Positions 1-10,899 of a stretch of 64,000 nt of DNA are shown piece after piece. Below the pieces are notes generated by a model. The model saw nothing but the letters and a program-made list of their open reading frames with translations, had not been told where the DNA came from and did no database searches. Both the position numbers and the translations under genes were made by a program. Source of the DNA: Phragmites australis (taxonomy: Eukaryota; Streptophyta; Magnoliopsida; Poales; Poaceae); assembly GCF_958298935.1 (NCBI RefSeq), contig NC_084944.1, positions 18,693,679-18,757,678 of the forward strand, in the 5' to 3' direction. Numbering within the stretch: the first letter of the stretch is position 1; each line of letters begins with the position of its first letter.

Positions 1-1250
1 CAACCGTGGTGTTTATCAATGGGTATCAGAGCTTTCGTTGCTTGGTGAGTTCATCTACCCATAACTAGAAAAAGCCAAAAAAAATTGCATCTTGCATACT
101 TTTACCTAGCCAATTTTGAGCCTTCCATTGCTCTTTTCAGTTTTTGCGTTGTTGAGTTTTAGATTGCATCGTCGTGTCTTGTGTTGGTTCTAGTTAGTCT
201 TGATCTTTGCTTGAGTTTATTGGGGTGAGATAATTATCATGATCAATGAGTCCATCTTACATTATTTGAGATAGGGAATTAGGTTGATTACGTCATATGC
301 AATATTTAGTCCAAAATAGTCAATTATGGTCAAGTTGAGTTAGCTTTTGTTTGAGTTTGTTTCGGACTCCACCGGACAAGTTGGCTTGAAAACATCATAG
401 AAGTCGCTTACGGAATCCTTTTGGGGGATATGAGCACTCGTTGGAAAGGTTATTCCGAGTACTTTCCAATGGATCTAGCCCCATCTTAAAATTTGTTCCA
501 CACGCATCACAATGACTGAAACAAAGTCCCATCCAAATCTGTCTCTAGTCTAGGTCGAGTCGGAGTTGGACTCTTGGCTGGCATGTGTGCCATATAGCCT
601 AGGGCCGGCACCCTTGTAATCAGACTTGATTATTTGTGTGAGTTTTCATCGGTCAGTTCAGGAGTTGTGTCCAGTTGCATCTATGGTGGCCTTAGTTTTG
701 TCATGCGACAAACTTTAGTTGTTGCTTCTAAGACCTCAGAAAACGGATTGTTCTGCCCGTTCTACTTTCAGGAAATTGATGAGTTTTTCTTGGGCGTAAT
801 CTCAGGCATAGAAATAGTAGATTGGTTCTGCCCAGAGAAGAAAGTCGCTAGATTTGTTTGGAAGCTGAGTCCAAGTTGTGAAAAAAGGCAGCAAACCTTC
901 TATAAGGTCTCGTGGTCTGACCACTGCTCAGATTGCCAGACACCAAAACCTTTTGTAGGGTCTTGCGGTCTGTCCGCCAGATGCCAAAACCTTCTGCAGA
1001 CCAACAGTCAGACGCCAGCCATTCAAGGTTGTATGTACTTAAGTAACCTTGTTTGGGGTTTCAAACTTTGAAAGCCTAATCTTTTGGCGATCTTTTGCAA
1101 ATATTTTCGGACCATAGTGCTCTATTAATATTTAAGCATGCATCATATACACACTTCTATCGTTGATTATTTATGCAATGCATTCTTGATTCGTTTAGAG
1201 AGCATTATGCCAATGGTATAAGCGAGTGAAGATGACGCTGAGCAACCTGA
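1..1250 (+). mobile_element. LTR-retrotransposon remnant, 5' internal region with primer-binding-site-like motif
   Basis: Positions 20-34 read tgggtatcagagctt, one base longer than the TGGTATCAGAGC primer-binding site (initiator Met-tRNA) that follows the 5' LTR of many plant LTR elements. The window therefore appears to open at an LTR/internal junction. The rest is low-complexity noncoding DNA with imperfect direct repeats around 880-1020 (variants of 'cagacaccaaaacctt'). The one longer open frame here (634-1071) has no recognisable domain and is not called as a gene. Confidence 0.5.
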
Positions 1251-2341
1251 GTTTTGTGAGAGCTGTGTGGGCGGTATCAGACAACTGCCAGAATAGCAAG
1301 GCAAGCATCTAAGCATATTGCACCATTTAGTTTGAATTGAATGGAGTCTTAATTGATAAGTTGTTACTTATGTAGGTTCGTATGTTTAACGATGTCAATA
1401 TCGGATTTATATGGGTAGAACCTATATTGAATTGCATTATCTCTATCTTGAGTTGTTGATTATTCATATCTTTGTAGCCTTGATAACATTGTTGATGTCT
1501 AACTTAAGAGTTATTCAAAATACTTAGCAATGCATAGGTTTCTGGTAGAAGTCGAGCGATAATGAAATCATTGTTCGTGAGCTTAGGGCTTACTTGTTGT
1601 TTACAAACACAATGACAATGATGTGGGTTATATAAGATGTGAGAATGAAGTGAGATGTGGGCGGTGCTAGAGGTATCTTTTGCACTAGAGGAGTTCCTCG
1701 ATATAGTTCGGGAGAGGAACTCAGATGTCATAAACAGCTTGCATTGTTTAAGCATCATGTGTTGTGGCATTTGGCTCTAGCACTTTCCGTACTAAACATA
1801 TGTTGATCTAATGATAAGATAAGCCGAATACCTATGTAGCTGTGATCATTTGGGCTTGATATCGATGGTGTGACCGGGCGGGCTTATAGAGACACTTGTG
1901 ATTGCTCTGGGAGTTAACCTAAGTGGGCTCCATACAGAACGATGCATGATTCAAATGGTTGAGACTAAGTGGGAAAGGTTGGCACGAGTACCCTCTTGGG
2001 TGGGCCTATGTGGTTACTCAAACCGTATAGTCCTCGAGTCATGTGGGTAAAGTTGTACCCTCCTGTAGGGTGTAAGAATAATTCAAATTGCCACGCTCAA
2101 GCATGGACATATTTCTCTCCATTTGTAGCATTCGTATAGTTGCGAATGTAGGATGTATGGTATGGTTGGATGAGATGGGTTTGAGATGGTTTGTTTTACA
2201 GTTATGTTCATGAGATAGTTCTATTTACATTCATATGCAAGTTGACGGTCACAGAGTATAAATGTATATGTGGTTAAGTATAATTGCTCACATATAGGTG
2301 TTAAAATAGCCTACATATGTGAATTTACTTAACCTTGTGGC

Positions 2342-2346
2342 TTACT
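2342..2346. repeat. Target-site duplication, left (ttact)
   Basis: The 5-bp direct repeat ttact lies immediately before the TGTCGG start of the solo LTR and again directly after its CCGACA end (3411-3415). Confidence 0.8.
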
Positions 2347-3410
2347 TGTCGGTGAATCAGGAACCAGGGGTCCCCGAATCCCGAGGCCAGGCCAGCAATC
2401 CGCCGTGTGGCACCTTCCCGCAGGGTTCATCTCCGCGAGGTACGAAAAGACTAAGTCCCGGGAGAGGGTGCTTGGGGCCACAAGCAGTAGTCCCCGAGTA
2501 CCCGGGTTCCCCGATGATCTGCGAAGACTAAGTGACCGGGAAGAGAGTGCTCGGGGAGACGAACAGTGACCCCCGAGCACCCAAGTCCCCCGACGACCAG
2601 GAGAGCCGAGTACTGGGAAGGGCGCGCCCGGGGCTGCGAACAGTGGCCCCCCGGGCAGCCGAGTACTCCGAGGACCCAAGAAAGATAGTTCCGAGAGAGA
2701 GTGCTCGGGGCTGCGAACAGCGGCCCCCGAGCACTCGGTTCCCCGAGAACCCGAACAGCTAATTCCGGGAGAGAGCGCTCGGGGCCATGAACAGTAGCCC
2801 CCGAGCACTCGGTTTCCCGAGGACCAAGAGAGTGTGTTTCCGGGAGAGAGTGCTCGGGGGTCACCCCGAGCACTTGGTTCCCCGATGGCCCAAGGAGTTT
2901 CCCGTCGATGGCCCCCACAGGGGTTCAGCGATGAGGTGTCAGCCGGTGAAAGGCCCGATACCGTATTTAAGAGCGCGCATGGCCTGTCACCTCCAACTAC
3001 TCCTGCCACGCTCGGTGTCAGTCCCTGCCATATTCTGGCAGAAGGGCGTGGGGGACATTTAATGCACGGGTCCCATCCCGCGTCATCCGGCGCGCCTCGG
3101 GATAGCGTCGCGAAGCCCGAGGTGCCCCGCCTGCCGCTCTGCTGTGGCAGGCGTTCAAGACAGAACGGGCACGCTGGGCCGCTCTACGGCTGCCTGGTGG
3201 ACCCTCTCCACGGTGCCCGTTGCCATCGCCATTATGACGACCGAAGACCGGGCGAGGGGCTCGTTTTCAACCCCCCGTCACTTCGCGCAGAGGACATGAT
3301 GACTCTCTTTTCATTTATGGTGTCTTGGAACTCTAAAGATTATTAATTTAATCATTAGCAAGTAGTAATGTCGGAGGGTATTTAAGGCAGGGCACGAGTT
3401 CCCTCCGACA
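2347..3410 (+). mobile_element. Solo LTR of a Ty3/gypsy-type element
   Basis: This 1064-bp segment starts TGTCGG and ends CCGACA, perfect short inverted termini of LTR type, and is flanked by the 5-bp duplication ttact. The body is GC-rich, unlike the AT-rich host sequence on both sides, and has TATA-like 'gtatttaag' signals near 2964. The opening 'tgtcggtgaatcaggaacc' is typical of grass gypsy LTRs. No internal coding region follows, so it is a solo LTR. Near its right end it carries an inverted copy of its own terminus plus flank (3330-3378), described separately. Confidence 0.8.
2440..2890 (+). repeat. Minisatellite of palindromic ~75-90 bp units inside the LTR
   Basis: About six diverged units follow one another. 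Each carries a self-complementary core of the form 'gtgctcgggg ... ccccgagcac' followed by 'tcggttccccgagga' and a 'gggagagag' segment. Every unit can fold into a hairpin. Open frames on both strands here are by-products of the repeat. Confidence 0.7.
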
Positions 3411-3449
3411 TTACTACTTGCTAATGATTAAATTAATAATCTTTAGAGT
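3330..3449. repeat. Perfect 49-bp inverted duplication with 22-nt spacer
   Basis: Bases 3330-3378 are the exact reverse complement of 3401-3449; the spacer is 3379-3400. The right arm contains the last 10 bp of the solo LTR, the ttact target duplication and 34 bp of host-element flank. The left arm is an inverted copy of that junction lying inside the LTR. The right arm is the ancestral copy, because its host part aligns with the paralogous locus near 34550-34590. Confidence 0.9.
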
Positions 3450-3780
3450 CAGATTATTATATATACCCATTATGGATTAAGTCGTGTGAGTACCTTCGTA
3501 CTCATACTGCTTTTTCAAGTTTCATAGGTGAAAAGGAGCTCGTGTTTGGCTACTTCATGCCCACCGATGTAGGTGACGGAAATGAGTAGTGCAAACTACT
3601 CGTATGACGAGGCTTTTGAGTGGAGTCTAAAGGTATATGACTTCATCTAGTTTTTGTTGGTTTACAAATATTAATTTTCTGTTACGTAGTTTTTAGTTTT
3701 GATTAGCAGGTAGCTTTTCTGAAGTCCTTCTGGCTTTCTTTTGATGTAAATTATTGTAAATAGTTAAATATTTAAAAATT

Positions 3781-4443
3781 TATAATATAATTTAATGACT
3801 CATTTTTTAAATTTATAATATAATTTAATTACTCTGTGATGGTGTCGTCCTTCTCTTTTGTTGTCGGGTCAAGCTGCCGTGGCGCCGCCGTCTCTTCTGT
3901 CGTCGGCTCGAGCTACTGATGGAGTGGCCCCTTCTGTTGTCGGCTCAGGCTGCTGATGGTGCCGCCCCCATTTCTTCTGTTGCCGGTTTTGTTCCTTGCT
4001 GCTGTGTTGCAGTCTGCTGGCACCGCTAAACATAAATGGCAGAAAATATTACTCCTATTGCTACACAAGGAGACAAAAGGACATATATATACTGAGATAT
4101 CCCGTGATAAACAGTTGGTGCAGTAAATAATGGACACACAAAATCTCTTGGAGCATCCCATGGCCATTTGTTTATCAGACATCCCCTGCTACCACCTCTG
4201 CACAATATCTACACTAAAATCTGTGGGTCTTAGACAGAGAGAGAGAGAGAGTTGCTTGATTCACCGTGAGAGACAGAGCGGGAGAGCTGCAACTCCCCAC
4301 CAATAGTACGCTTTGCAAGTTGCGGCGAGCACGAACCCCAAGGCAAAACCAGGCGGAAGCAGCAAAACAGAGCATCCGAAAGCAGGACTGCAGGAGCAAC
4401 CAGCTGCTCCGTTCAAGAGCCAGAGGGAGAAGCACAGGAAGCC
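3781..4443 (+). promoter_or_regulatory. Upstream region of the XTH gene
   Basis: 3845-3985 contains three imperfect copies of a roughly 40-bp 'cttctgttgtcggctcaagctgctgatgg' unit. A TATA-like 'acatatatatac' lies at 4080-4092, and a short (GA)n tract at 4236-4251 probably sits in the 5' leader. The leader is GC-rich. The transcription start cannot be fixed from sequence alone. Confidence 0.35.
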
Positions 4444-7400
4444 ATGGCCCATCCCTTCTTCCGCCTCCCTTTGCTCCTCCTACTCCTGGTGGCGTCCCCG
4501 CGCGTCAGCGGGCAGGGAGAGGAGGAAACAGCGCTCGCCGTGGCGGCGCGGCTGTTGCCCCGGCTGGCCGCCTCCTTCGGGGATGGGTACATGCAGCTGT
4601 TCGGCGGCTCCAACCTCGCGCTCCACGGCGGCGGCGGCCAGGTCCGCATCGCCCTCGACGAGAGGACAGGTGCAGTGCCGCTCGGTGCTCTGGGTCCGCA
4701 TCGCCCTTCTGTTCTGGTTGATCTTTATCTACTCCTGGATTGAGTTCTTGGATTGGTTCTTCAGGTGCTGGATTCGCGTCGCGGGGCGCGTACCTTTACG
4801 GCTTCTTCAGCGCCAGCATCAAGCTGCCGGCCGACTACACTGCCGGCGTCGTCGTCGCCTTTTATGTAACATGCTTTCTTCCCCTTCTTTTTCATTGCCC
4901 TTTTTTGAAAAAAAAGAAGAACATGTTTGGATTCATCCGGAATGAAATCACATTTCATTCAGATTCATTACCCTTTTTTAGAAAAAAAGAAAAAAATAGA
5001 GTAGCCAGTTTGCTCAAAGTGTAGCACCTTTTTCTTTATTTTTTGATTCCATAGAGTGCTGCACATTTCATGACTTGGTGTTTGAAAAACTGATCGCTGT
5101 AGAGCAAAAGTAAAAATATTTTGCACTTGTTTGATCAACTTATCCGATCAAATTGTGCTTTATCATCGTGCATTATGTGCTTCTCCCTTACTAGTGTTTC
5201 CAAAAATGGCCACAACGAATAAAGAAATGAACTTGCGTAATTAAAATGCAGGTTTTTTTTTTTTTTTGCCATGCCTTCTGAAATCCTTAAACTTCGTCTC
5301 CGGAAATCTCATCATACTTTTAATTGGGGTTGCTGAATGCTAGATGTCGAACGGCGACGTGTATGAGAAGACGCACGACGAGCTGGACTTTGAGTTTCTG
5401 GGGAACATCAGGGGGAGGGAATGGAGGGTGCAGACCAATGTGTATGGCAACGGCAGCACGTCGGTCGGCAGGGAGGAGAGGTACCGCCTGTGGTTTGATC
5501 CGACGGAGGACTTCCACCGGTATGCCATCCTCTGGAGCCACGACAGGATCGTGTAAGAAAATCCCTCCCCCCCTCCTCTAACAAAGTGACAAGTTATATC
5601 ATTCTTTGGTCGTCAATCCAACAAAGTATTTGCTTACATTGGGCCACATTACTTGTGAATCTGTATTGTGTTGAAAAATATGGAAGAAACCGAAGGAAGG
5701 GAACAGGCTGAAAAACAAGTGCTAGAATTCATATGAGTTGTCTGCCATATACTCTGAATAAATACTTCTAGGGCTTCTTCATGCTTCTAATCTCACGAAC
5801 AGAGAAGTGGCGATAAGATCCATTTCAAGAAAAAAATCACTTGGTTGCAAATATTGGGGTTATTGTATCTTGCAAAAATAGTTTGTACTTGTAACAAAAG
5901 CTTACTATAACACAGTTGCTGTTGTTTCCGACTATACTTCAATTACTTGCTCTCATTTGCACAAAAAAAATATTGATTTCAAATGGCTTATCGATATGTT
6001 TTAACCCTTTTTTGTTGCGTTATGTCCTACTAAGATGAGACGAGATGGGTTTGTGGCTATTTGCATTCTTAGATGTCATATGTACTAGCTCTTCACCGTA
6101 GCAATATTATCTCTTCTATGTTTGATCTGGCTGTCCTTGTGCTCGTGCAGTGTACTGAAACAAACCAATAATTACCATTATTACCTGCTAGTACATTTGT
6201 CATTGCCCCTTCTGCTTTACCCCACCTTCGTGATTGGGGGAGAGAGTTATATTTTCATTCTTTACCGCTGATAGGTATCCCACATTTAATTACTTTAATA
6301 ATGCCAGTACTGATGACTGAAATTGAGCTCAAAGACATTCCACAAAAGGGTAATGCAAGCACTGGAAAGTAACAGAGTTTCAGGATTTATCTGCTTAGGA
6401 AAAAAATGGTTCAGAGCATCTTATCAGCCCCGTCTCATGCTCTCATGTACTCAAATGCCTTGAATAAATTTTGTTTTTCTTTTGAAGGAAAACCTTGAAT
6501 AAGTATTGGTTTGAAAGCACCCGTTCAGGCCATAAAAATATTGTGAATCAAATAATTATAAACAAAGTATAGTTTGTTTCTTGTCCTCAATTTACACTTT
6601 TTCATCACTGCATTTCCTATGGGATAAAACTGAATTAGTTTTCCTTCACACTCGACTTAAGCATTCCCCTTTTTGTCTCTTTGCATGATCTCTCCTCTAC
6701 CTGATATCCTTTCACCAAGATTCTTGCACTGCCTTTCATTGCACACCTGCCTTCCCAACAATGATACAAAGCTATTATGATCAGTCACAAGCAAAAGTTT
6801 CTGGTTTCATGTACCTGGAAGAGAAACTGGAAAAGTTGACACCACTCACTAGACCACAACAGCTTTTTCGTCATGTGCTTTCCAATGGTGAGGTTCATGC
6901 ATAAAAAATGCCATCTTCTTTTTTTTGCCATTCTTAAAATATTTTAAGTGGCACTTTAAATAGTGTGCCTTTTCTACTGACCTGTTAACTTGAGTTTTCA
7001 AAATGTACAACCTGGCACATTTACTATTGAAATTAATGTAGAAAACTTCGAATATTTCAGCACCAAACTTCAGCACATTGTTAGTTGGTACTTACTGATA
7101 TGGTCAGCAGTACAGGCCAGGGAAATATTTCTGGAATAGTACACGTTTGAAATTTCCTATGAACAGAAGGTATCCATATGTGGTACAGTTCTTTCTTTCT
7201 AAGGTGCCATAGTACGCGACTTTGGACTTGACTGACATACTCTCTAGTACCAGAAAATTTGCGTTCACTGATAATAACATTACTTATTATGTTTAAAAAA
7301 TTTGAACCCTAAATGAGTGAGATATGTTCTTATATGCTGCTGTGTACAAAGTACAAACGAAAGCTATATTTTCAAGCAGCTAAATTTCTGGTCTAAATCT

Positions 7401-8008
7401 TCTCTCTTCTTCTCATTTGGGATTCTTTTTGTTGTGACCTATGTCAACACAGAAGTGCTTCTGCAAGACAGAAACTGAAACTGACATATCAGGAATGTTG
7501 CTTCATAGTTCTCATCAGATGACTCTCCTTTTGCAGATTCTACATTGACGAAACGCCGATCAGGGAGGTTGTGAGGACCGAATCCATGGGTGCTCAATTC
7601 CCCTCCAAGCCAATGTCACTCTACGCAACCATTTGGGACGGCTCCAGCTGGGCCACCTCCGGAGGCCGCTACAAGGTGGATTACAAGTACGCGCCCTTTG
7701 TCGCGGAGCTTGCCGACCTCACGCTGCATGGCTGCGCCGTCGACAGCTTGACCTGCACACCGGACAATGTTAGTGTCCATACTACGGTGGCAATGTCCGG
7801 CAGGCAGCGGTCGGCGATGAAGAGGTTTAGGACAAAGTACATGACTTACAGTTACTGCTACGACCGTCTCCGGTACTCTAGGCCTCAGCCAGAGTGTGAC
7901 GTTGGTCCTGAGGCCGAGCTGTTCCTCCCGACCGGCGAGGCGACGTTCATGGACCGCCATGGGCGGGGCAAGCGCCACCGGCGTGGTTCAGTGGATTCAG
8001 CGCTCTGA
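4444..8008 (+). CDS. Xyloglucan endotransglucosylase/hydrolase (GH16, group III-B type)
   Basis: The coding exons are 4444-4669, 4765-4865, 5344-5552 and 7537-8008. All introns are GT-AG and the phases agree, giving 335 residues. The first ~23 residues are a hydrophobic signal peptide, so the enzyme is secreted to the wall, where the family cuts and rejoins xyloglucan chains or hydrolyses them. Exon 3 carries the GH16 active site [10 protein letters not shown], with both catalytic glutamates and the helper aspartate. It is followed closely by the N-glycosylation sequon NGST. The wording '[19 protein letters not shown]' and '[16 protein letters not shown]' matches the AtXTH27/28 branch. The XET C-terminal domain shows '[14 protein letters not shown]' and conserved cysteines. 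Length is normal for the group. The third intron is about 2 kb. Nothing looks broken. The branch assignment is from memory of family motifs; substrate preference is not predictable. Confidence 0.93.
5553..7536 (+). other. Long third intron of the XTH gene
   Basis: This AT-rich intron begins gtaag and ends ttttgcag, joining codons in phase 2. No transposon terminus, conserved ORF or RNA gene was recognised in it. Confidence 0.8.
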
Positions 8009-8560
8009 CAATAAGGAATGTACAATGTTCTTGTGGCATTCTCATCGCCATATATATAATTGGCTCATGCATTGGATGAAAGATTGTACTGCACCTGTCC
8101 GGTTTGCTTGTTGGGGTGGATATCCTGCTACCTAAGCTCAGCTTGTTAAGCTCTGCTCGGCTGGTTAAGCAGACTAGCTAAACTTGGGCTTCGTCAAATA
8201 AATGGTTGAGCTATCTCGTGAGCTTACTCAATGAAACGTGACCAACTAATCTCAAAATACCATACAGACATTATGAGACGTCATCAATATCTTGAACTCG
8301 CATAATTGTTATGAGAAAAGAATATCTGTAATCCCTACATGGCTACTCGCTACTTCACGTAATTGCAAACTAGCTTGCATTAGCTCAGCGCCGATTTGCG
8401 ACGACTCATCGGCACCTTTAAACCGGCACAGGCGCTATTGACCGATGACGAGGCGGAGGGGCCTGGGGACATCTTCCAGCTCTAAATAGGAAGCGAAATT
8501 AGATAGCGGAGAAGTGCGTTAGTTTGTATGTGATGAGATATTGATAATAGTTGATGTGTT
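8009..8560. other. XTH 3' flank, nothing further recognised
   Basis: About 150 bp of probable 3' untranslated sequence follows the stop codon. The rest is AT-rich intergenic DNA with no coding or repeat signature that could be named. Confidence 0.4.
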
Positions 8561-9260
8561 TTGAATTTAGTATGTGTTCGTGGATGTTTGTTTTGGTTAA
8601 TGTTTAACTTGAGTTGGCGGTATTTGGAATTGGTGAATTCTTCTCTGTATGTAGAAAATTTACAGATACTGAAAATTCCGGTATGGACAGTGTATACTCA
8701 TCGGACTATTTCTTGTAGAGAGCAATTTTTCGAACGAAATTGGAGATCAATGCATCAGAAGATCTGGTGAGTGTGATGGCTACATCGGAGGGTAGCACTG
8801 GAGCATTTTCAGTGCTATAACAGAAATGAAAACAAACACTGGATGATCCGGTGATTGGCTTTGAGAGTGCTAGAGTATTTTCTGCAGAGAGAAGATTTTT
8901 GATGTCAAGTTTGATTATGTACGTTGGATAGCTCGGTGCTGAGATTGTGGACACCGGAGAATGCACCAGACCTTTTCTTACAAAGAGCAAAATTTTACTA
9001 GAATAGATAGTGTTACACTCATCGGATGGTCCGGTGTTCAGAGCAGAACACACTAGAACATCCGGTGTTCACGTTTTCTACAGGATGTACTCTGAGTTAA
9101 AGTTTTTGATGTAATGCTAACGTAAAGATATTTTGAAGTGTGGAGAAATACGTTTGCTCGTTTCAAGGTGTACAGGTGATGGATGCAACTTGACGGTCGA
9201 CGGTGGGTGATCGCGTGATAATTATGTCAAGACGGGTTGCTTCAATTTAGAGTGTCCTGG
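8561..9260 (+). mobile_element. Decayed repeat element with 'atccggtg' palindrome array
   Basis: Degenerate motifs of the type 'catcggatggtccggtgttcag' recur every 50-100 bp. The stretch ending 'caggtgatggatgcaacttgacggtcgacggtggg' (from 9173) resembles 11036-11080 closely. The same motif class fills 17190-17730 and, in a related form, 32850-33300. It is interpreted as internal DNA of a noncoding LTR-element family. Confidence 0.4.
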
Positions 9261-9474
9261 TTACGTTCTTAAAGCTGATGCACGTACAATTCCAGGAGTT
9301 GGAATATCGATTCAGTCTCTGATCCTGATGGAGTAAAACGTAGCATCATCTTTAAAGTTTTCAAGGTATTAATATATTTATATCTTTCCTCAGTGTAAGA
9401 GAAAAATATAAGACTTTGATATGGCATATTTGTATCAACCTTGATGTCCTCCATTTCCTTTAACAAAAAATGCA

Positions 9475-9804
9475 GGACAGTTCTGGCGATTGGTTAGTGC
9501 ACCTCGGATTTGACTCAGAGCCATATTTAATTGGGCACTTTCTTAAATCCCTATTCACTAGCTTGGGTGACAAAGCAAATGTTATGTGGCAACTCGTACA
9601 AACAATTTTGCTCCAATGGGAAGTGGACTGCTATCGAACAATGCGAAAGCTGCATCGTTTAGCAATATTATGCTTATTGATCAGAATGGTCAAACGTCCA
9701 AGATTCAGGAAGATTGGTCTGCATTTGTGACAGATAAGGTGATCTATTCTGTGTCTTCAGTCAGTCCTGGGGGAAAGTTCACCTATGGTGGCCCTTTGGC
9801 ATGA
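9475..9804 (+). pseudogene. Neprosin-domain (DUF239) gene fragment, frameshifted
   Basis: After an acceptor-like 'aaaaaatgcag', one frame encodes SGDWLVHLGF ... FLKSLFTSLGDKANV. A frameshift near 9583-9600 moves to a second frame with NNFAPMGSGLLSNNAKAASF and ends TYGGPLA-stop. This order (GDW..GF, SLF..LADKA, MGSG, YGGP) is that of the C-terminal part of plant neprosin-like prolyl peptidase proteins. The rest of the gene is absent upstream. It is a partial, broken copy; the family name rests on recalled motifs. Confidence 0.6.
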
Positions 9805-10027
9805 GAAGCAAGCAACATGATGTGCTACTCTATTGAATCAGACAACATAATCAGTGTTCCTTCTTATTCTGAACTTGTTATTTGCAAACATGTTGCTCGT
9901 TAGTTCTCATTTAGGATTTTGATAAACATCAAGCGGACAGTATTGTAGACTTTCAGTTCCAAGTGATTTGTATGTTGGGAGTCAATCTGATATATTCTCT
10001 GAGGTTCTTTTTGTGATGAAGTAACCA

Positions 10028-10237
10028 GGAAGTTGGCACGAAATAAAAGACGCTATGGTGAGGAAGTTGTGGATACTCAATCTGCTATTTTATGGGCCAG
10101 GGATGCAGCTGTGGATCTTATACAGACAAACAAGCGAGAACAAGCACCGAAACAGGCAGCGGTGACTCGCTAATGGTTGCCTCCACCGCCAGGATGGCTT
10201 AAATGCCACACAGATGGCGCTTTTTTACCCGACGTAT
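10028..10237 (+). pseudogene. LINE-type RNase H fragment
   Basis: One frame reads RKLARNKRRYGEEVVDTQS, an in-frame stop after AAVTR, then WLPPPPGWLKCHTDGAF. The 'PPPGWxKxNTDGAF' signature begins the RNase H-like domain found at the end of plant non-LTR retrotransposon polyproteins and related host fragments. Only this N-terminal scrap is present. Confidence 0.55.
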
Positions 10238-10384
10238 AACACCCTATGTTTTAACATTTAGAGTTTAGCAAAAATCACACATTTTTTAAAAAATCTAATT
10301 AATTAAAGGCACATTAAAATTAAGGAAATATATATTCAATATAAGTATATATGCATATGTATATATACTTATTATAAATATGAA

Positions 10385-10386
<2 letters not shown>

Positions 10387-10453
<67 letters not shown>
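10387..10453. repeat. (TA)n microsatellite, first tract
   Basis: About 33 uninterrupted TA dinucleotides. Confidence 0.95.
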
Positions 10454-10455
<2 letters not shown>

Positions 10456-10585
10456 TATTCTACATCCTAGGTATAACATATTATTCTACACCTATTAACC
10501 AAAATTTCAGTAATAAAATGTGATTCAATAGTTACTACTGAAGTTTGTTCAGTAGACGTAGAATAATATGCTACACACATGGATG

Positions 10586-10587
<2 letters not shown>

Positions 10588-10645
<58 letters not shown>
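10588..10645. repeat. (TA)n microsatellite, second tract
   Basis: About 29 uninterrupted TA dinucleotides, 134 bp after the first tract. Both tracts are followed by near-identical sequence: 'tgctattctacatcc' after the first and 'ttgctattttacatcc' after the second, each continuing to '..attctacaccta'. Confidence 0.95.
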
Positions 10646-10647
<2 letters not shown>

Positions 10648-10899
10648 CTATTTTACATCCAAAGTATAGAATACCTATTCTACACCTAGCCTAAGTCACC
10701 CCACGCACCTAGCCATGTGCCACACCCGCCTAGTCTAACCTATCCCTAGCCCAACTCGTCCCCCATGTGTCTACCTGCGCGCCATTGAGCAAACGGAGCG
10801 CGTGCTCCACACGCTGCTGAGGACACCCCCGCCTAGGCCGAGCGATGAGCTGACGTGCCCTAGGACACAAAGCGACAGCCCATGTGGGGATGCTGGATG

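Larger units (their letters stand above)
1251..3800 (+). mobile_element. Diverged LTR-retrotransposon segment, copy A (interrupted by a solo LTR)
   Basis: Segments 1260-2341 and 3416-3780 align by eye, in the same order, with 33440-34870. Shared stretches include 'caaggcaagcatct', 'tgggtagaacct' and 'gagtaccttcgtactca'. The two loci are diverged copies of one repeat family. Copy A is split by the solo LTR at 2347-3410. No coding domain was seen, so the region could be an LTR or a noncoding internal domain. Confidence 0.6.

Noticed and set aside
2329..3009. Long minus-strand ORFs (to 226 aa) at 2.3-3.0 kb
   Set aside because: They are translations of the GC-rich palindromic minisatellite in the solo LTR; composition is repetitive and no domain is present.
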